Of a stretch of 64,000 nt of DNA, positions 1 to 10,900 are shown piece by piece. A program made the position numbers and the translations under genes. Within the stretch, counting starts at the first letter, position 1, and every line of letters begins with the position of its first letter. The notes beneath the pieces were generated by a model. It saw nothing but the letters and a program-made list of their open reading frames with translations, was not told the DNA's origin and ran no database searches. The DNA is from Linyphia triangularis (taxonomy: Eukaryota > Arthropoda > Arachnida > Araneae > Linyphiidae), in assembly GCA_963978545.1 (NCBI GenBank), contig OZ021727.1, positions 45,917,385 to 45,981,384 on the forward strand, in the 5' to 3' direction.

Positions 1-675
1 AATCATTTAAAATAAAAAATATATAATTTTCTCAAGCTAAATTTAAAAAATTAACCCTTAAAAACTAAATTTTTACAATAAATCCAATATGCTTTGTCAA
101 CTTTTATATGCAACAGCAATTTATTTAAGCAACTTTGAGCTCAAGTAGGATTTCCTAAATGCTTGAACACAAGGGGGGGGGGGGGGGGACATTTTATTTT
201 TGTTTCAAATGTTGTTTTGTTTTTCAAAAATGTTTTGTTTTCTAATAGTGCGGAAAACTAGTGATTTGGCTCCAAATGAACAAAATAATTTGTATTTATT
301 TTTTCAATCATATCTTCCGCTCATGCATCTCAGTTGAAAATCACTACAGGTGATGAAAATCGCTTATTTATTTTTAATTTTTAAACTTAAGCTAAAATGA
401 TAATTCTGAGTTCTATAGAGCGGGAATAAAAGTATACATTATTGCATGTTCAAATCTGTAAAAATATTGATGCTAACATCATACGCAATGCAAGCAAAAA
501 TTAAAAATTTTCTAGAAATTGCTAAAATAATGATATTTGAGGGTAATCAGAATTGATCATTCCAATTTGTTTGACAACACTTATGATCCAAATTAGAAAT
601 AGATTTTAGAGATTAGAGGTTATAACATAATATTCCACTCGTAAAAGATAACTAGCTTTATTTTTCGACAAAATT
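1..675. other. AT-rich sequence, no gene seen
   Basis: I see no coding exon or RNA gene here. The only notable item is an uninterrupted G run at about 171-189. A G run of this kind recurs several times in the window, usually next to transposon ends, but no partner end is visible here. Confidence 0.5.
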
Positions 676-837
676 AAAAAACAACATATTGAAACAACTT
701 AGAAATTAATTAGAAGATTCAAGTATTGAGATCACATTAGAAGATTCGAGCATTGAGATCACATTAGAAGAAATTACATAGGTTGTTCAGAAACTAATTT
801 GTACTGAGATCTTTTAGTAAAACATGGTATAACATTT

Positions 838-1782
838 CAACTTCAGGGTAGATCTTACTTTGTCATCTCTTGTTCGCCTCTGCAGACTCTGGCTGCCAAG
901 GTCACCAATTTGACGCATTTTTTAACTGCTTGAATGTAATGCAGGAAGGCGTCAAGATCCCATCCAGGTTTTTCTCCAGAGTGAATTTCTGAACCTGCGA
1001 TCCTTCTGGAGATAAAGTGTTAACCGAGCCTCAGTCAATCATTTCGAATTATTCATTTATGGGTTTGGATAGCGAAACTAACACATCTTTTGAGAAGCTA
1101 CTAGTGGTATATTTCAAGAGAATTGGAATTGAATATAAAATACCAGAAATTGACAGAAAAACCCTTAGCAAGATGATCAGCATCTTCTCGACATATTGTT
1201 TGCCAAATGAAATAGTGATTCTCCAAAAGATACATCGATTCACAATCTAGGCCCACTTTTCCATACATGATGGTTTCAATTCAAAGAAATAGATCATTTC
1301 ATCTTTGAATGTTACATGCCAGTATGGTTTTCATTGAGAAAAACAGCGAATTTACTCAAAGTACTCATAACTTGTTCAAAGCAAATGTAACTTCTTGTTA
1401 CGTGAGTGATGAGCTTAAAGGTGCCCCGTTGAACCCCGTCATTGAAAGGAATGCCAATCTCGAGAATTTGCTTCTCTCCATCATTGAAGATGACTCTTTG
1501 TGCAAGAAGTCAATCTTAGGTTGGAAGGTTTTTACGCTCAACAACCTATTTTTATGCACAATGATAGCTAATCAGGTCAGGACCTACAGCTTAACGTGGA
1601 TTCAGAACCACAACGAACATCTATGCCTAATCCGAGATTTGAACCTGGCATCTTTGGCGTGCATGGCCAGAGCGCTAACCACACAGCCATCAGATGGGCT
1701 AAGTTGGTCTTGGGAGAATTTTGAAAGCCAGGAAGCGAAATCTTTCACTGAAGACTGCTGTCAGATACTTCAAGGTTCCTAG
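838..1782 (+). pseudogene. Decayed coding fragment, unrecognised family
   Basis: Read on the plus strand, this stretch gives protein-like text interrupted by stops and frame changes. Two open blocks remain: 1017-1250 (77 codons) and 1309-1782 (157 codons). The second has a balanced composition with Trp and Cys and ends in an acidic, Ser-rich segment (SWENFESQEAKSFTEDCCQ). Just upstream, about 880-1016 reads as coding-like text with an in-frame TGA. A related copy lies inverted at about 1795-2040. I do not recognise the protein. Possibilities are a retrocopy or the coding part of an unknown transposon. Confidence 0.4.
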
Positions 1783-1794
1783 ACTGAATTTTTA

Positions 1795-2040
1795 AAACAA
1801 AGTAATATTTCAAAATGATTAACTGGGCTTTCATTTACACTCACTCTCAGAAGGATCGCATATGAAGAAATATTGTGTTTTATTGGCTCTGATGAAATTC
1901 CTGGATGGAATCTTGATGCATTCCCGCGCTACATTTAAACAGTTGAAAAATGCATCAAAATTGGTGACAGAGACAGCAGCAGTTTATGGAACTGAATGAA
2001 AAGTTAGTAAAATATGATCTACCCTAAAGTCGAGAGATAT
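1795..2040 (-). pseudogene. Inverted partial copy of the 838-1060 fragment
   Basis: The reverse complement of this stretch aligns with 838-1060 and reads in the same phase for part of its length (a segment like CIKIPSRNF against GVKIPSRFF in the other copy). Conservation at amino-acid level of two diverged copies hints that the ancestor was protein-coding. It has no continuous reading frame today. Confidence 0.4.
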
Positions 2041-2784
2041 TATACCAAGCTTCACTCAAAAATCTTAGTACAGATTAGTTTTAGAACATCGCATATTATT
2101 GCTAATATGATCTCAATTTTCTAATGTGACCTCAATATGTTGTTTTTAAATCCTTTATATTTACTTTGAAAGAAATATAAGGATTTTAAAAAAGAATTTA
2201 AAAGAAAACTAAAACGTTTTTTCGACCCAACCTATTGACCACCACAAAGAAAATACACATTCTGTGCTGTTCACTAACATTTTTCCTCCCAAAAACTTGA
2301 TAAAATGCATTGTCATCGACAATAAGTCTATTTGTCAAGTTTCAGCTCAATAAAATGACTGCAAGTGGATATTCTCCAAAGATTTTGCCCACCACAAACT
2401 TATTTGAAGTTACCTAATATAGAGAATTTAAAAATGCAAAAGTCTTTGGCCAATCTTGATGTTAGTCATTGAACAGATAATATGAAGTAGATTTTTTTTT
2501 TACTTTAATGATATCACAACCAGATTGCCAAAGTTAAAAAGTGTGTCAACTTCTGTTAGCCGACACCAGTATTTATGGTAAATACAACCACTTTCAGTTT
2601 CACTCAAACCTTGCCATTTCCTTCTCCATTTGGTTCCAAAATTATTTATCACCATTCCTTATCACTAATTGTGACTTACTTTTTACTGTTAAAAAGTTAA
2701 CAAGGTGGAGACAATATACAAGTAATTGAAATCTTAATGATGTTGTAAATCAATTATATAAAAGAAAAAATATATAAAATATGC

Positions 2785-2930
2785 AGCCCTTTCGTAACCC
2801 AAGTCTGCCAAAAGAATCCTCAAGACAGAGTTAGGTTACTCAGCTTTTATAGTATTGAATTTATCAGAAACTATTTTACTGGCGAGTTTTACCGATATTT
2901 ACTAGCAAAGCCATATGTTGAGCAGTTGCT
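2785..2930. repeat. Direct repeat, copy 1 (about 145 bp)
   Basis: This matches 3211-3346 in the same orientation, from AGCCCTTTCGTAACCCAAG to GTTGAGCAGTTGCT, with a handful of substitutions and one about 10-bp gap. The copies start about 426 bp apart. No coding frame or tRNA-like boxes are evident. The second copy runs up to the 3' side of the minus-strand exon at 3392-3914. Confidence 0.85.
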
Positions 2931-3210
2931 ACATCACTCACCCTCCAGAATTTTATCGGAGATGGAATTCGAAATAGATAACACCAGTTGATAATTGCAA
3001 TTGCCTTATTGGGAGAGCTTTATTAAGTTTACCGATATTTTTTATTTTTATGCTTATTTAGTCTATTTTTGCTTGTTTTAGACGCATTTTGCTTCTTTGT
3101 TATTTTTGCCTGTTTGGCGATTTTTTTTTTCTTCTTTAAACGATTCGCAAGTCAACAGTTTGTGAACCATATATTAGTTTCCTTTTGTGTGTTCACCGGG
3201 TCACGAATGT

Positions 3211-3346
3211 AGCCCTTTCATAACCCAAGTCTGCCAAAAGGATCCTCAAGAAAGAGTTAGGTTACTCAGCTTTTATAGTATTGAATTTATAGGAAACTAT
3301 TTTACTGGTGATATTTACTGGCAATGCCATCTGTTGAGCAGTTGCT
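3211..3346. repeat. Direct repeat, copy 2 (about 135 bp)
   Basis: This is the partner of 2785-2930. It lies just past the predicted splice donor of the 3392-3914 exon on the minus strand, so it would be intronic to that gene. The sequence between the copies (2931-3210) is AT-rich and unrelated to either. Confidence 0.85.
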
Positions 3347-3391
3347 CAAAATTAATATAATTTTTTTTTTAAATTCTTTTATTAATCTTAC

Positions 3392-3914
3392 CATATTATT
3401 TCCAGTTTTCAAGCTCCCAGAACTTTCACCAGAACACATTGCCTTGCACTTTTGAAAGTGAGAAAAACTAGTAATACTAGAATTAGAACTTGAGTCATCA
3501 TTGAGATCTGGTTCATTCAACTTATACCCTTTTCTCTTTTTTTCAGGCACAGCATTTTCATTATTATAATACTTAATATTAGCAGTCTCTGAACTTTCAG
3601 TCTTCAGCTTTTGAAACTCGCTGTCACATTTCCCCTCTGTATGCGACTCCTTGAACTTTTCAGTACAGCTTTCACTTTCTTTATTGGCAGTATTTAATTT
3701 GGTAGTTTCTAACAACTTACGAAATTCTCTCTCACACTTTTTCTCTGTGTAAAAGGATTCTTTAGATTTATCCGGAGAGCTTTCACTATCCGTATTGGCA
3801 GCTTTTAAATTGGTAGTTTCTAATAATTTTCTAAACTCTCTCTCACACTTTTTTTCCTTGTATGGGGGCTTAATTATTTTCTCAGGTGATTGTTCATGGT
3901 CTGCCATTAGAATC
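3392..3914 (-). CDS. Probable coding exon, Lys/Glu/Ser-rich protein with three repeats
   Basis: An open frame starts with ATG at 3907. It is bounded upstream by a polypyrimidine tract plus AG (3916-3915) and downstream by a strong donor, ATG|GTAAGA (GT at 3391-3390), so I take 3392-3914 as one exon and regard the open frame beyond 3391 as read-through into intron. The protein begins MADHEQSPEK and holds three imperfect repeats of about 35 residues built on KKCEREFRKLLETT, the third degraded to GKCDSEFQKLKTESS. A basic KKRKGYK patch (possible nuclear signal) and a Ser/Asp-rich stretch follow. It is charged, low in hydrophobics and probably disordered. Partner exons were not found with confidence. 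It lies in divergent orientation to ZCCHC4. Function unknown. Confidence 0.55.
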
Positions 3915-4510
3915 CTAAAAAATTAAAACACTAAAATGAAAAACTTGTCATAAGATGTAGCTATATTTCTTCTAAAATCAGAGATCAATCATTTTATTCA
4001 AAAAGAAATATATTTTCAATAAGAGCTCAAATTGTTGATTGTTCCACACTTGCTAAACATTTTGTTTTATGATATAATTAGCAGCATCACTAAACATTAA
4101 TTCATGTCGTTGATGCCATAATAACTCATCCAGGAGGTGGCACCAGTTCACAATGATAAAATGAAATTTGCAAATAAGGAAAATTCAACAATTTGGGTTC
4201 TTACTGGAAAAGCATAAATAATGGTCCTCTTTGAAACATTCCACCATTTAAAAAGAAGAGGTATAAAATAGTAAAGTAAGTAAAATACATGTTTCGACTC
4301 TTTCCAACACAACCATTGCCTTCATCCTCTCAAGCATTGGGTCAGGCATCTATTATCAACAATGGTGAATGTAATTTCAAGGAAATTTTGTTAATGAAAT
4401 AACATTAATTTTTTGTTGCTGACTCTTAACTCCAGTCTACCATATCACTAACAACAAACTAAGTGAATACTCATGTTTTGCATCCCAATTATATGAAGTA
4501 AAGCATTTAT

Positions 4511-5640
4511 AATTTTCTTCTTCTTCATATCTAGCGCTACAGACTGGGGTGATCTTTGGCTTTCTCTACAATTGACTTCCAAATAACTCTCTCACTGGAT
4601 TTCTTTGTTCAACTTTTTACCTTTAAATTTTTTAGATCTTCTTCAGCTTGGTCAGACCATTTCAATTTTGGTCTACCTCTTTTATTTTTGTTTTAAGTTT
4701 ACATTTCCAGGATTCCCACTCAAATCACAGAATGCAAATCAATGACTTTTAAGGACCTAAATAATGTTTATGAGGACTTTTGAAAAAAAAATTACAGGAA
4801 TCATGTCTATATATAAATTTTTAATAAAGTATATTCTACCAAAAAGGTTCCAAGTTGGCGCATATGTAATACAAATATGTCAGAGAATTCCGATACGGTA
4901 AGGATAAGTGGCGGTCACGTAGGAATAGCAAGTCGTCTAAGTTAAATATTTTATAAATTTTGCAGTTGGACACACAACATCTACAAAAATTAAGGACTTT
5001 TAAGGATCTCTAAGCATTTTCAAGGCCTTGAAAACAAGTTCAAAAATATTAAGCACTTTTAATGACTGTGGGAACCCTGCTTCAATATTCTTTAAGGCAA
5101 ATCTGTATCTCTCATTCTCTCAATGTGTCCCATCCACTGCTATCTTTTTGCCTTAATAAATTTTACAATACTCTGTCCTTTAATTAGTCTTTCAATTGCC
5201 ATGATTATATCTTATTCTATATCTGTCTTTTTCTCTTAATGGTACAAATATTTTTCTTAGGATTCCGTTTACTAAATTTCTAAGGTCATCCCCATCTGAC
5301 AGGACCCATATCTCTGCACCATAAGTAACTATTAGTCCAATTAAAGTCTTATAGATTTGTAATTTACATTTTCTTGTAATTAATTTACTCTTTAAGATAT
5401 TATGGTTGGCAAAGAATGCTCTCTTTCCGTTTTGTATTTGACTATTTATACAGTCATGTATTTCATTTTTATTATTTATTATGTCACCCAAATAAGTCAA
5501 AGTAGAGGTGTCCTTTAATAGATTATTATCAATGCGTATGTCTTACACTTTCCTTTTGTATTCAGATTTTGACAATACCATAAATTTAGTTTTGTCATTT
5601 AATAATACATTTTGCTTTATAATACATTGGGATATTCCAC
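4511..5640 (-). pseudogene. Non-LTR retrotransposon 3' fragment (reverse transcriptase C-terminus)
   Basis: The minus strand encodes the end of a LINE-type polyprotein in several frames. About 5610-5500 gives LNDKTKFMVLS and the YLG motif. 5500-5192 is open and contains the family signature KLQIYKTLIGLIVTYGAEIW. About 5190-5100 gives WMGHIERM in a shifted frame with a stop. About 4690-4530 gives RGRPKLKWSDQAEEDLKNL and KAKDHPSL. These are typical C-terminal motifs of RTE/jockey-like elements. The fragment ends in a short GAA repeat (4511-4524), as RTE-type tails often do. Stops and frameshifts make it dead, and the 5' part is absent. A hAT-like insert (4708-5079) splits it. Confidence 0.85.
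4708..5079. mobile_element. hAT-like short non-autonomous element in the LINE fragment
   Basis: This block separates two parts of the LINE. It starts with CAGGATTCCCAC and ends with GTGGGAACCCTG, whose reverse complement CAGGGTTCCCAC is a hAT-type terminal inverted repeat. The subterminal parts are rich in TTTTAAGGAC-like motifs in both orientations. It has no coding capacity. The expected 8-bp target duplication is not visible (TACATTTC on the left, CTTCAATA on the right), so it may be lost or the boundaries slightly off. Confidence 0.65.
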
Positions 5641-5689
5641 ATTTGGAGCTTTTTATCCCATTTAGAACCTCCAGCAAAAGTTAGTTGAA

Positions 5690-6040
5690 ATTGTGATTTT
5701 TCTTTGCTGCACATGTTACCCCAAAACTAAAAGCTTTGAGATTATATGCACTAATTTTCAGTGTTTCAGCTCTTTTAGAAATAGGATATTCTACATTTAG
5801 AACACTCGACTTATTTTTAACCTCTTAGTTGGTTAATCCAGTTCTAAATAGCTTAACTCTTCTTTGTTTATCATTGTTGGCATTTGTACTAATTGCGGAT
5901 ATATAGGAAGTGGGAGACTCCTCCCTAACATTTTTTTTGTTTTGTTTAATATTATTATACTCATTCATTGATTTCCAAGTAAAAACAATGTTAATCAGTT
6001 CAGCTTTCATAGTTATGCACCTTGGAACTATCGCAACCAA
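5690..6040 (-). pseudogene. Coding-like block of uncertain identity
   Basis: The minus frame from 6040 is open for 71 codons (rich in Asn, Lys, Ser). After one TAA (5825-5827) it stays open in the same frame to about 5690. The second part contains TLKISAYNLKAFGV, which loosely resembles the start of an endonuclease/exonuclease/phosphatase domain (DNase I-like or the endonuclease of LINEs). It lies just upstream of the LINE fragment, so it may be part of the same or another retrotransposon, or an exon of the minus-strand gene. I cannot decide between these. Confidence 0.2.
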
Positions 6041-6050
6041 TAAACAAATT

Positions 6051-7976
6051 TAAAGATTTAGAAAAATAATTCATTAAAAAAATTATTCAAATCATTAATA
6101 GGCTCATCTATTCTAAATAATTTGAAAGATTCTAATAATTTAGAAAATATGTTTATAAAGCTTTCTGTTATAGAGTCATAACAAATCTTTCTAACCAATT
6201 TGGCATTATTCTTGTTTCAAAGTACAGGTATTAAGTTCACAGCTGAAATTATTTTAGAACCAATCTGCATGAAGTAATAATATATTTATTAACCAAATAC
6301 TTTTACATCCTTTTGTATCTGAAGCTATATGAATGCCCATGTCAGTTTAATAACAATTATTTAAAATTAATTCCAAATAACTCTCTAGTGAGAGACAAAT
6401 ACTTTATATATCTCTGGATATAGTTTTCAAACAATATTTAAAGTTTAAAGTGATTTGGGTGGGAACACAATGATGTTGTTTGCCATCACTGGTTCAATGG
6501 TAAGCAAGAACACTTAGGAAAATGTCAGAATACAGTCATGTTATATTTCAGTAATATGAACTTAGCATGAAGAATTTTTTTTTCTTTAATTCACAACTTA
6601 TGAATTTTTTTTTTTTTTTTTTTGGTAGAGTAAGAACAAGAAAATAACAATATAAATAGTAGTTCGAATTGTACTTTTTAGTATTAATGCAAATAATTTA
6701 AGATAAACAAATTATGTTTCTCATGTTTTAAATCAGAGAACAATACTTAAATTCTTTTTTTTTATCATCTCAATATCAAATATTTTATAGCTATCATATC
6801 AATATCTAGCTATGGTGCAAAATACGAAGTATTCATATACAGAAAATCCCCTTTAAATAAAACTAATTGCAAAAAATGTAATAAAATTACTTAGGACTCA
6901 AGCAAACCTAAATTTAATGTTTTTATCAATATTTTCAGCAGATTAAAATAATTTGTCAGTCTATATTTAAAAATTGTTTTTAAAAATTGTATAAAATGCA
7001 AGTTAATAAAAACATCATTGCAAATCATTAAATTTTTATAAAGTAGTAATTAAAATGGTATGGCATTTAATTCATATAAATATTTCAATAAAAAAATGCA
7101 GTGTTTTTAGATCATCAAAGTGTATAAAAAAATAAACGAATACTATATTTTTCTGAAAATCGATTTGACAATAGAAACACAAAGCGTTTATTAACCTTAA
7201 AATTTGAATTCGTTAACGAGCAAAGAATTGCTACCTCCTTGTTGATTTTTTAAAAAATATTATCAAAATTTAAAGATTTGTACTGTTTACTCCAAATTGT
7301 GCATCATAAACTTAAATTAAAGAGACAAAAGATTTTTTCCCCCCCTTCTTAGATATAAGCATCATGCCTTTCAATATGTTTTAATGAACAAATTAAACAC
7401 GAACAACAAAGTTTTGACTATTTCAGAAAATAATTGAATAATAAATATTTGGACGATAACCTTTTAAATTCCTAACATTCGCAGTAAAGGTAGTCGAAAG
7501 AGGCAATCTACCGGAGAACGTGAAAGTAAACAAGCAAATTTAAAAGAAAAAATTAAAATTAAAAATCAAAATAGAAACAGGCCACGCTTTGTCATTGCCA
7601 GACAATAATCTTGAATACCATGGAAATTTTTGAAAAATTTCCCATTTTGGTATTGCTCTATAAACAGAAAATTTTCTAACAGATAGTGGATCATCATTGA
7701 TATTTTTCTTTTTACAAAAAAATGTATGTATATAGTTTTTACCTATTTAATTTTTTTTTTTTTTTGTGACAAAATATTCAAGTTTGAAGCGAAGTGAGTT
7801 TGAAAACCACGTGGAGTGATACAATTGTAAACATTCTATTGTGCTTTGATCTTTTTTAGACATATTTTCAATATATTCTGTTTCTTAAGTCACATTTTCA
7901 GTTTGTATAAGTAAAGAATTAATTTATCTCATTTACGTTTGGGAACGTGTTAGATTTTTCTTTGAAAATCCCAATC
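6051..7976. other. Intergenic, upstream of ZCCHC4
   Basis: AT-rich sequence with T runs (for example 6609-6624 and 7746-7765). No coding exon, RNA gene or transposon end is recognisable. The ZCCHC4 promoter should lie toward its right end, but I see no TATA box or other clear core element. Confidence 0.4.
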
Positions 7977-10900
7977 ATGGAAGTGATTCCAAAAAGTTGT
8001 AAAGATCACCCTTCATGTCCTCATGGTAAATATTACATCTTTTTCATATTATTTCGAAAATTTGTTTTCAAATATTTTTGATTTAACTATATATAATTAA
8101 GCTTTGATTGTGATGTAATTTGACGCCTTCGTCAATTTTTTTATTTTCTGTGTGTGTGTTTACTTAGGACCATGCTTGATGTTTGAAAGACGTACGGCAA
8201 ATGGGGCAAAAACGGGTCGAAAGTTCTATGCCTGTTCAGCTTGCCGAGATAGATCAGTCTGCAGTTTCTTTCATTGGGTTGATGATAAGATATCTGATAA
8301 GAAAAAAGAGCACTGGGAAAGAATTATCGATTCAAGCAAGCCCCGTTTTTCTTTTGAAGAGTGTGTGACGTAAGTATACAAAACTTACCGGTAAAAATAT
8401 ACTCTGGGGTGCCCCTTGGCGAGAATTTACAATTTTTTTGGCGCCAATCGTGTTCATGTGCAACTCCTTGGCAAATAAAATGCAGTCGAATTAAACACAT
8501 TAAAAAAATTACGTAGCGAATACTATACATTTTTAGGTTCAATTTGCTCAGCTAAAAACTATTAAAACGGTAAAAACACAGTATAGAAATACTATTAAAC
8601 ACAAATGAATCTTATAACCTGGGATTCAATCCTATTATACGGTCAACCGCTCAACTAAGAAATATTAAAATGGTAAAAAACAAAGTATAGAAATACTATT
8701 AAACATAAATGAATTATATAACAGGGTATATCTCCTAAAAAATCTGCAACTTGTTCAATGTAAATGTAAATAATGCTTCAAAATGATCATTTATTATTTA
8801 TTGTTTTATTGAATTCTTTACATTTTACATGTACCAATATTCTTTTATACCATGAAGCAAGTTTGTTTAGTTAATATGGAAATGTGACACTTAAAAGTAG
8901 AATCGAATGCTTCAAAATGATCATTTTTTATTTATTGTTTTATTTGCAGTTTATTTGTGCTCAATTTATAAACTTTCTTTTATTTTTCTTTACAGTAGGT
9001 TATCAACTTTTGAGCAGCTTCCTTTGCATGAAAGAAAATACTGCAAAGATTGTTCACAATTGATTCTTCCTAGTGAAAATGATCACAAGAAACATGAAAT
9101 AGTTACAAACCTAACTTCAAATGACTTACTTCAGCCCAGCTCACTCTTCCATACCTTGCGAGATAAAAAGTCAGAAGCTGTATGTATTATTAGTTATTTT
9201 ACTATTTAATACCTATATATATTTTCACTTATATGCCATCAGTGATTCTTATAAATGTCTTATCACTGCTTTTTAATACGTCTAAATTGTGTATTGTATG
9301 TTTTCTTATTGAGAAAAACTTGATTATCTTTAGTTTATTTTAAAAATCTTTTCTATGAATTTGTGTGATTAATTATTAATTTTTTTATTTAATATTTCAG
9401 CAGTATTTCTTTTCTGACAAAACAATAAGCTTTGTTATTTCGCTGTTAAAAGACTTGCATTTCTCGAAATTACTATTAATAGGTGTACCAAAGTAAGTAT
9501 CTTAACGCTTCCAATTCTGTAAAAGTAAAAACAGCTATCATCTTTTAAGCATGATCAGTAAAATATTGTTGTAATATAAAGTTTCTAAAATTATTCAATT
9601 GCTTTTTTGTATGTTTTTTATTATATTAGTTTACCATGCAAACATAGTAACACCTTTGACCATATTTTATTTGTATGTTTCCTAAAGAGAAAAAAAAATT
9701 AAATCCCCCAGAGTTAAAACTAAAAAAAAACGATGACCGATTTTAACTGCATGCAACATTTCACAATTTTGATTTAGTTTTTTTTTTTTTTTTTTTAAAT
9801 CTTAACACTCACACATACAATCTTTACTTTAAAACTAATAAATTCCAAATTATAATCTAACCAGATTTGGTAATGTGGAGTGTAATAAATCTACCACTTA
9901 TTGTCTTGACTATCCGCATTGTTTTTACTGCTAAAAGTTTGAACTTTAAATTAAATTTGGAATTGTCTCACATTCATTGTCAGTACAATTTCATTGCAAG
10001 TATTTTTAAAATTCTATGCATTTTGTATGACAGTGGTGGAAAATAGGCATACAATTGTATGAAGTTATAAAAAATGTATTCTGTATAGAAAGTAACAAAA
10101 ATAAGTAATATTTATGGTATTTTGCTTTACAAATTTACTACTAGCATACCCTATTCCACTGGGCTTTCTTTAAAGCATAAATAGAGCACTAGTCAGTATC
10201 ACAATATTGTACACTGAATATATGTGTATGTGCCCACGCTTGCTAAATAATGTGTGCATTACAAACAATTATAACAGTTGAAAATTTTTCACTCATACGT
10301 AACTTGAATTACTATTAGTAATTCCCATTATATATTTTTTTATAGAATTCATGAATATTTAACATCAAATCAAGATGAAGATCCTGGTTTTCAAACCCTT
10401 TTACTAGACATTGATGGAAGATATGTGGGTCATTCTCCAAAACTGGGCACTTTTTAATGTCATGTTTTGTAAAAAAAAAATTTTTTTTAAATGATTTATT
10501 TTATTTTTTTAAATAATCCCTACATGGTTCTTAATATATTCCAGCTCGTAGCCAAAATCGCTGACAAATATTTTTGAAGAAAAAAATTATTAATGTTTTC
10601 ATTGCCCACGGAGTTGACAGATCGAGAAACGGAGTTGACATTGAGCAGAATATTGTCGAATTTTAGGAAAGAAATATAAAACTAAGTATTTTTCAACATC
10701 ACTTTGAGTGGAACCAAAATACCAAGTTACAATATATACCAAGGTTTAATAAACAAATGTTACAGTACTGCTTATACACAGAATATATCTTTAATTAGTC
10801 AACATATACTTTTAACATTGAAAAGAAAAATTTTTTTTAAAGAAGTTTACTTGACATTATGAAATTTTTGTTAAATCTAAGTTGTTAAGCATGTATGTAT

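Larger units (their letters stand above)
676..2150. repeat. Large imperfect inverted duplication
   Basis: The stretch 676-1060 pairs with the reverse complement of about 1795-2150. Shared landmarks, read outward to inward, are an AACAACATATTGA block, two copies of ATTGAGATCACATTAGAA per arm, a GGTATAA...AGGGTAGATC block, a CACCAATTTGA block and GCGATCCTTCTG. The arms are clearly diverged, with many substitutions and small gaps. The roughly 735-bp middle part is present once. Outside AACAACATATTGA the similarity stops on both sides. This could be an old tail-to-tail duplication of a gene fragment or the long terminal repeats of a DNA transposon; no target duplication is visible. Confidence 0.7.

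Noticed and set aside
8610..8670. Possible tRNA-like A and B boxes on the minus strand (GGATTGAATCC)
   Set aside because: The spacing between the boxes is only about 20 bp and no cloverleaf can be drawn, so it is neither a tRNA nor a convincing SINE.
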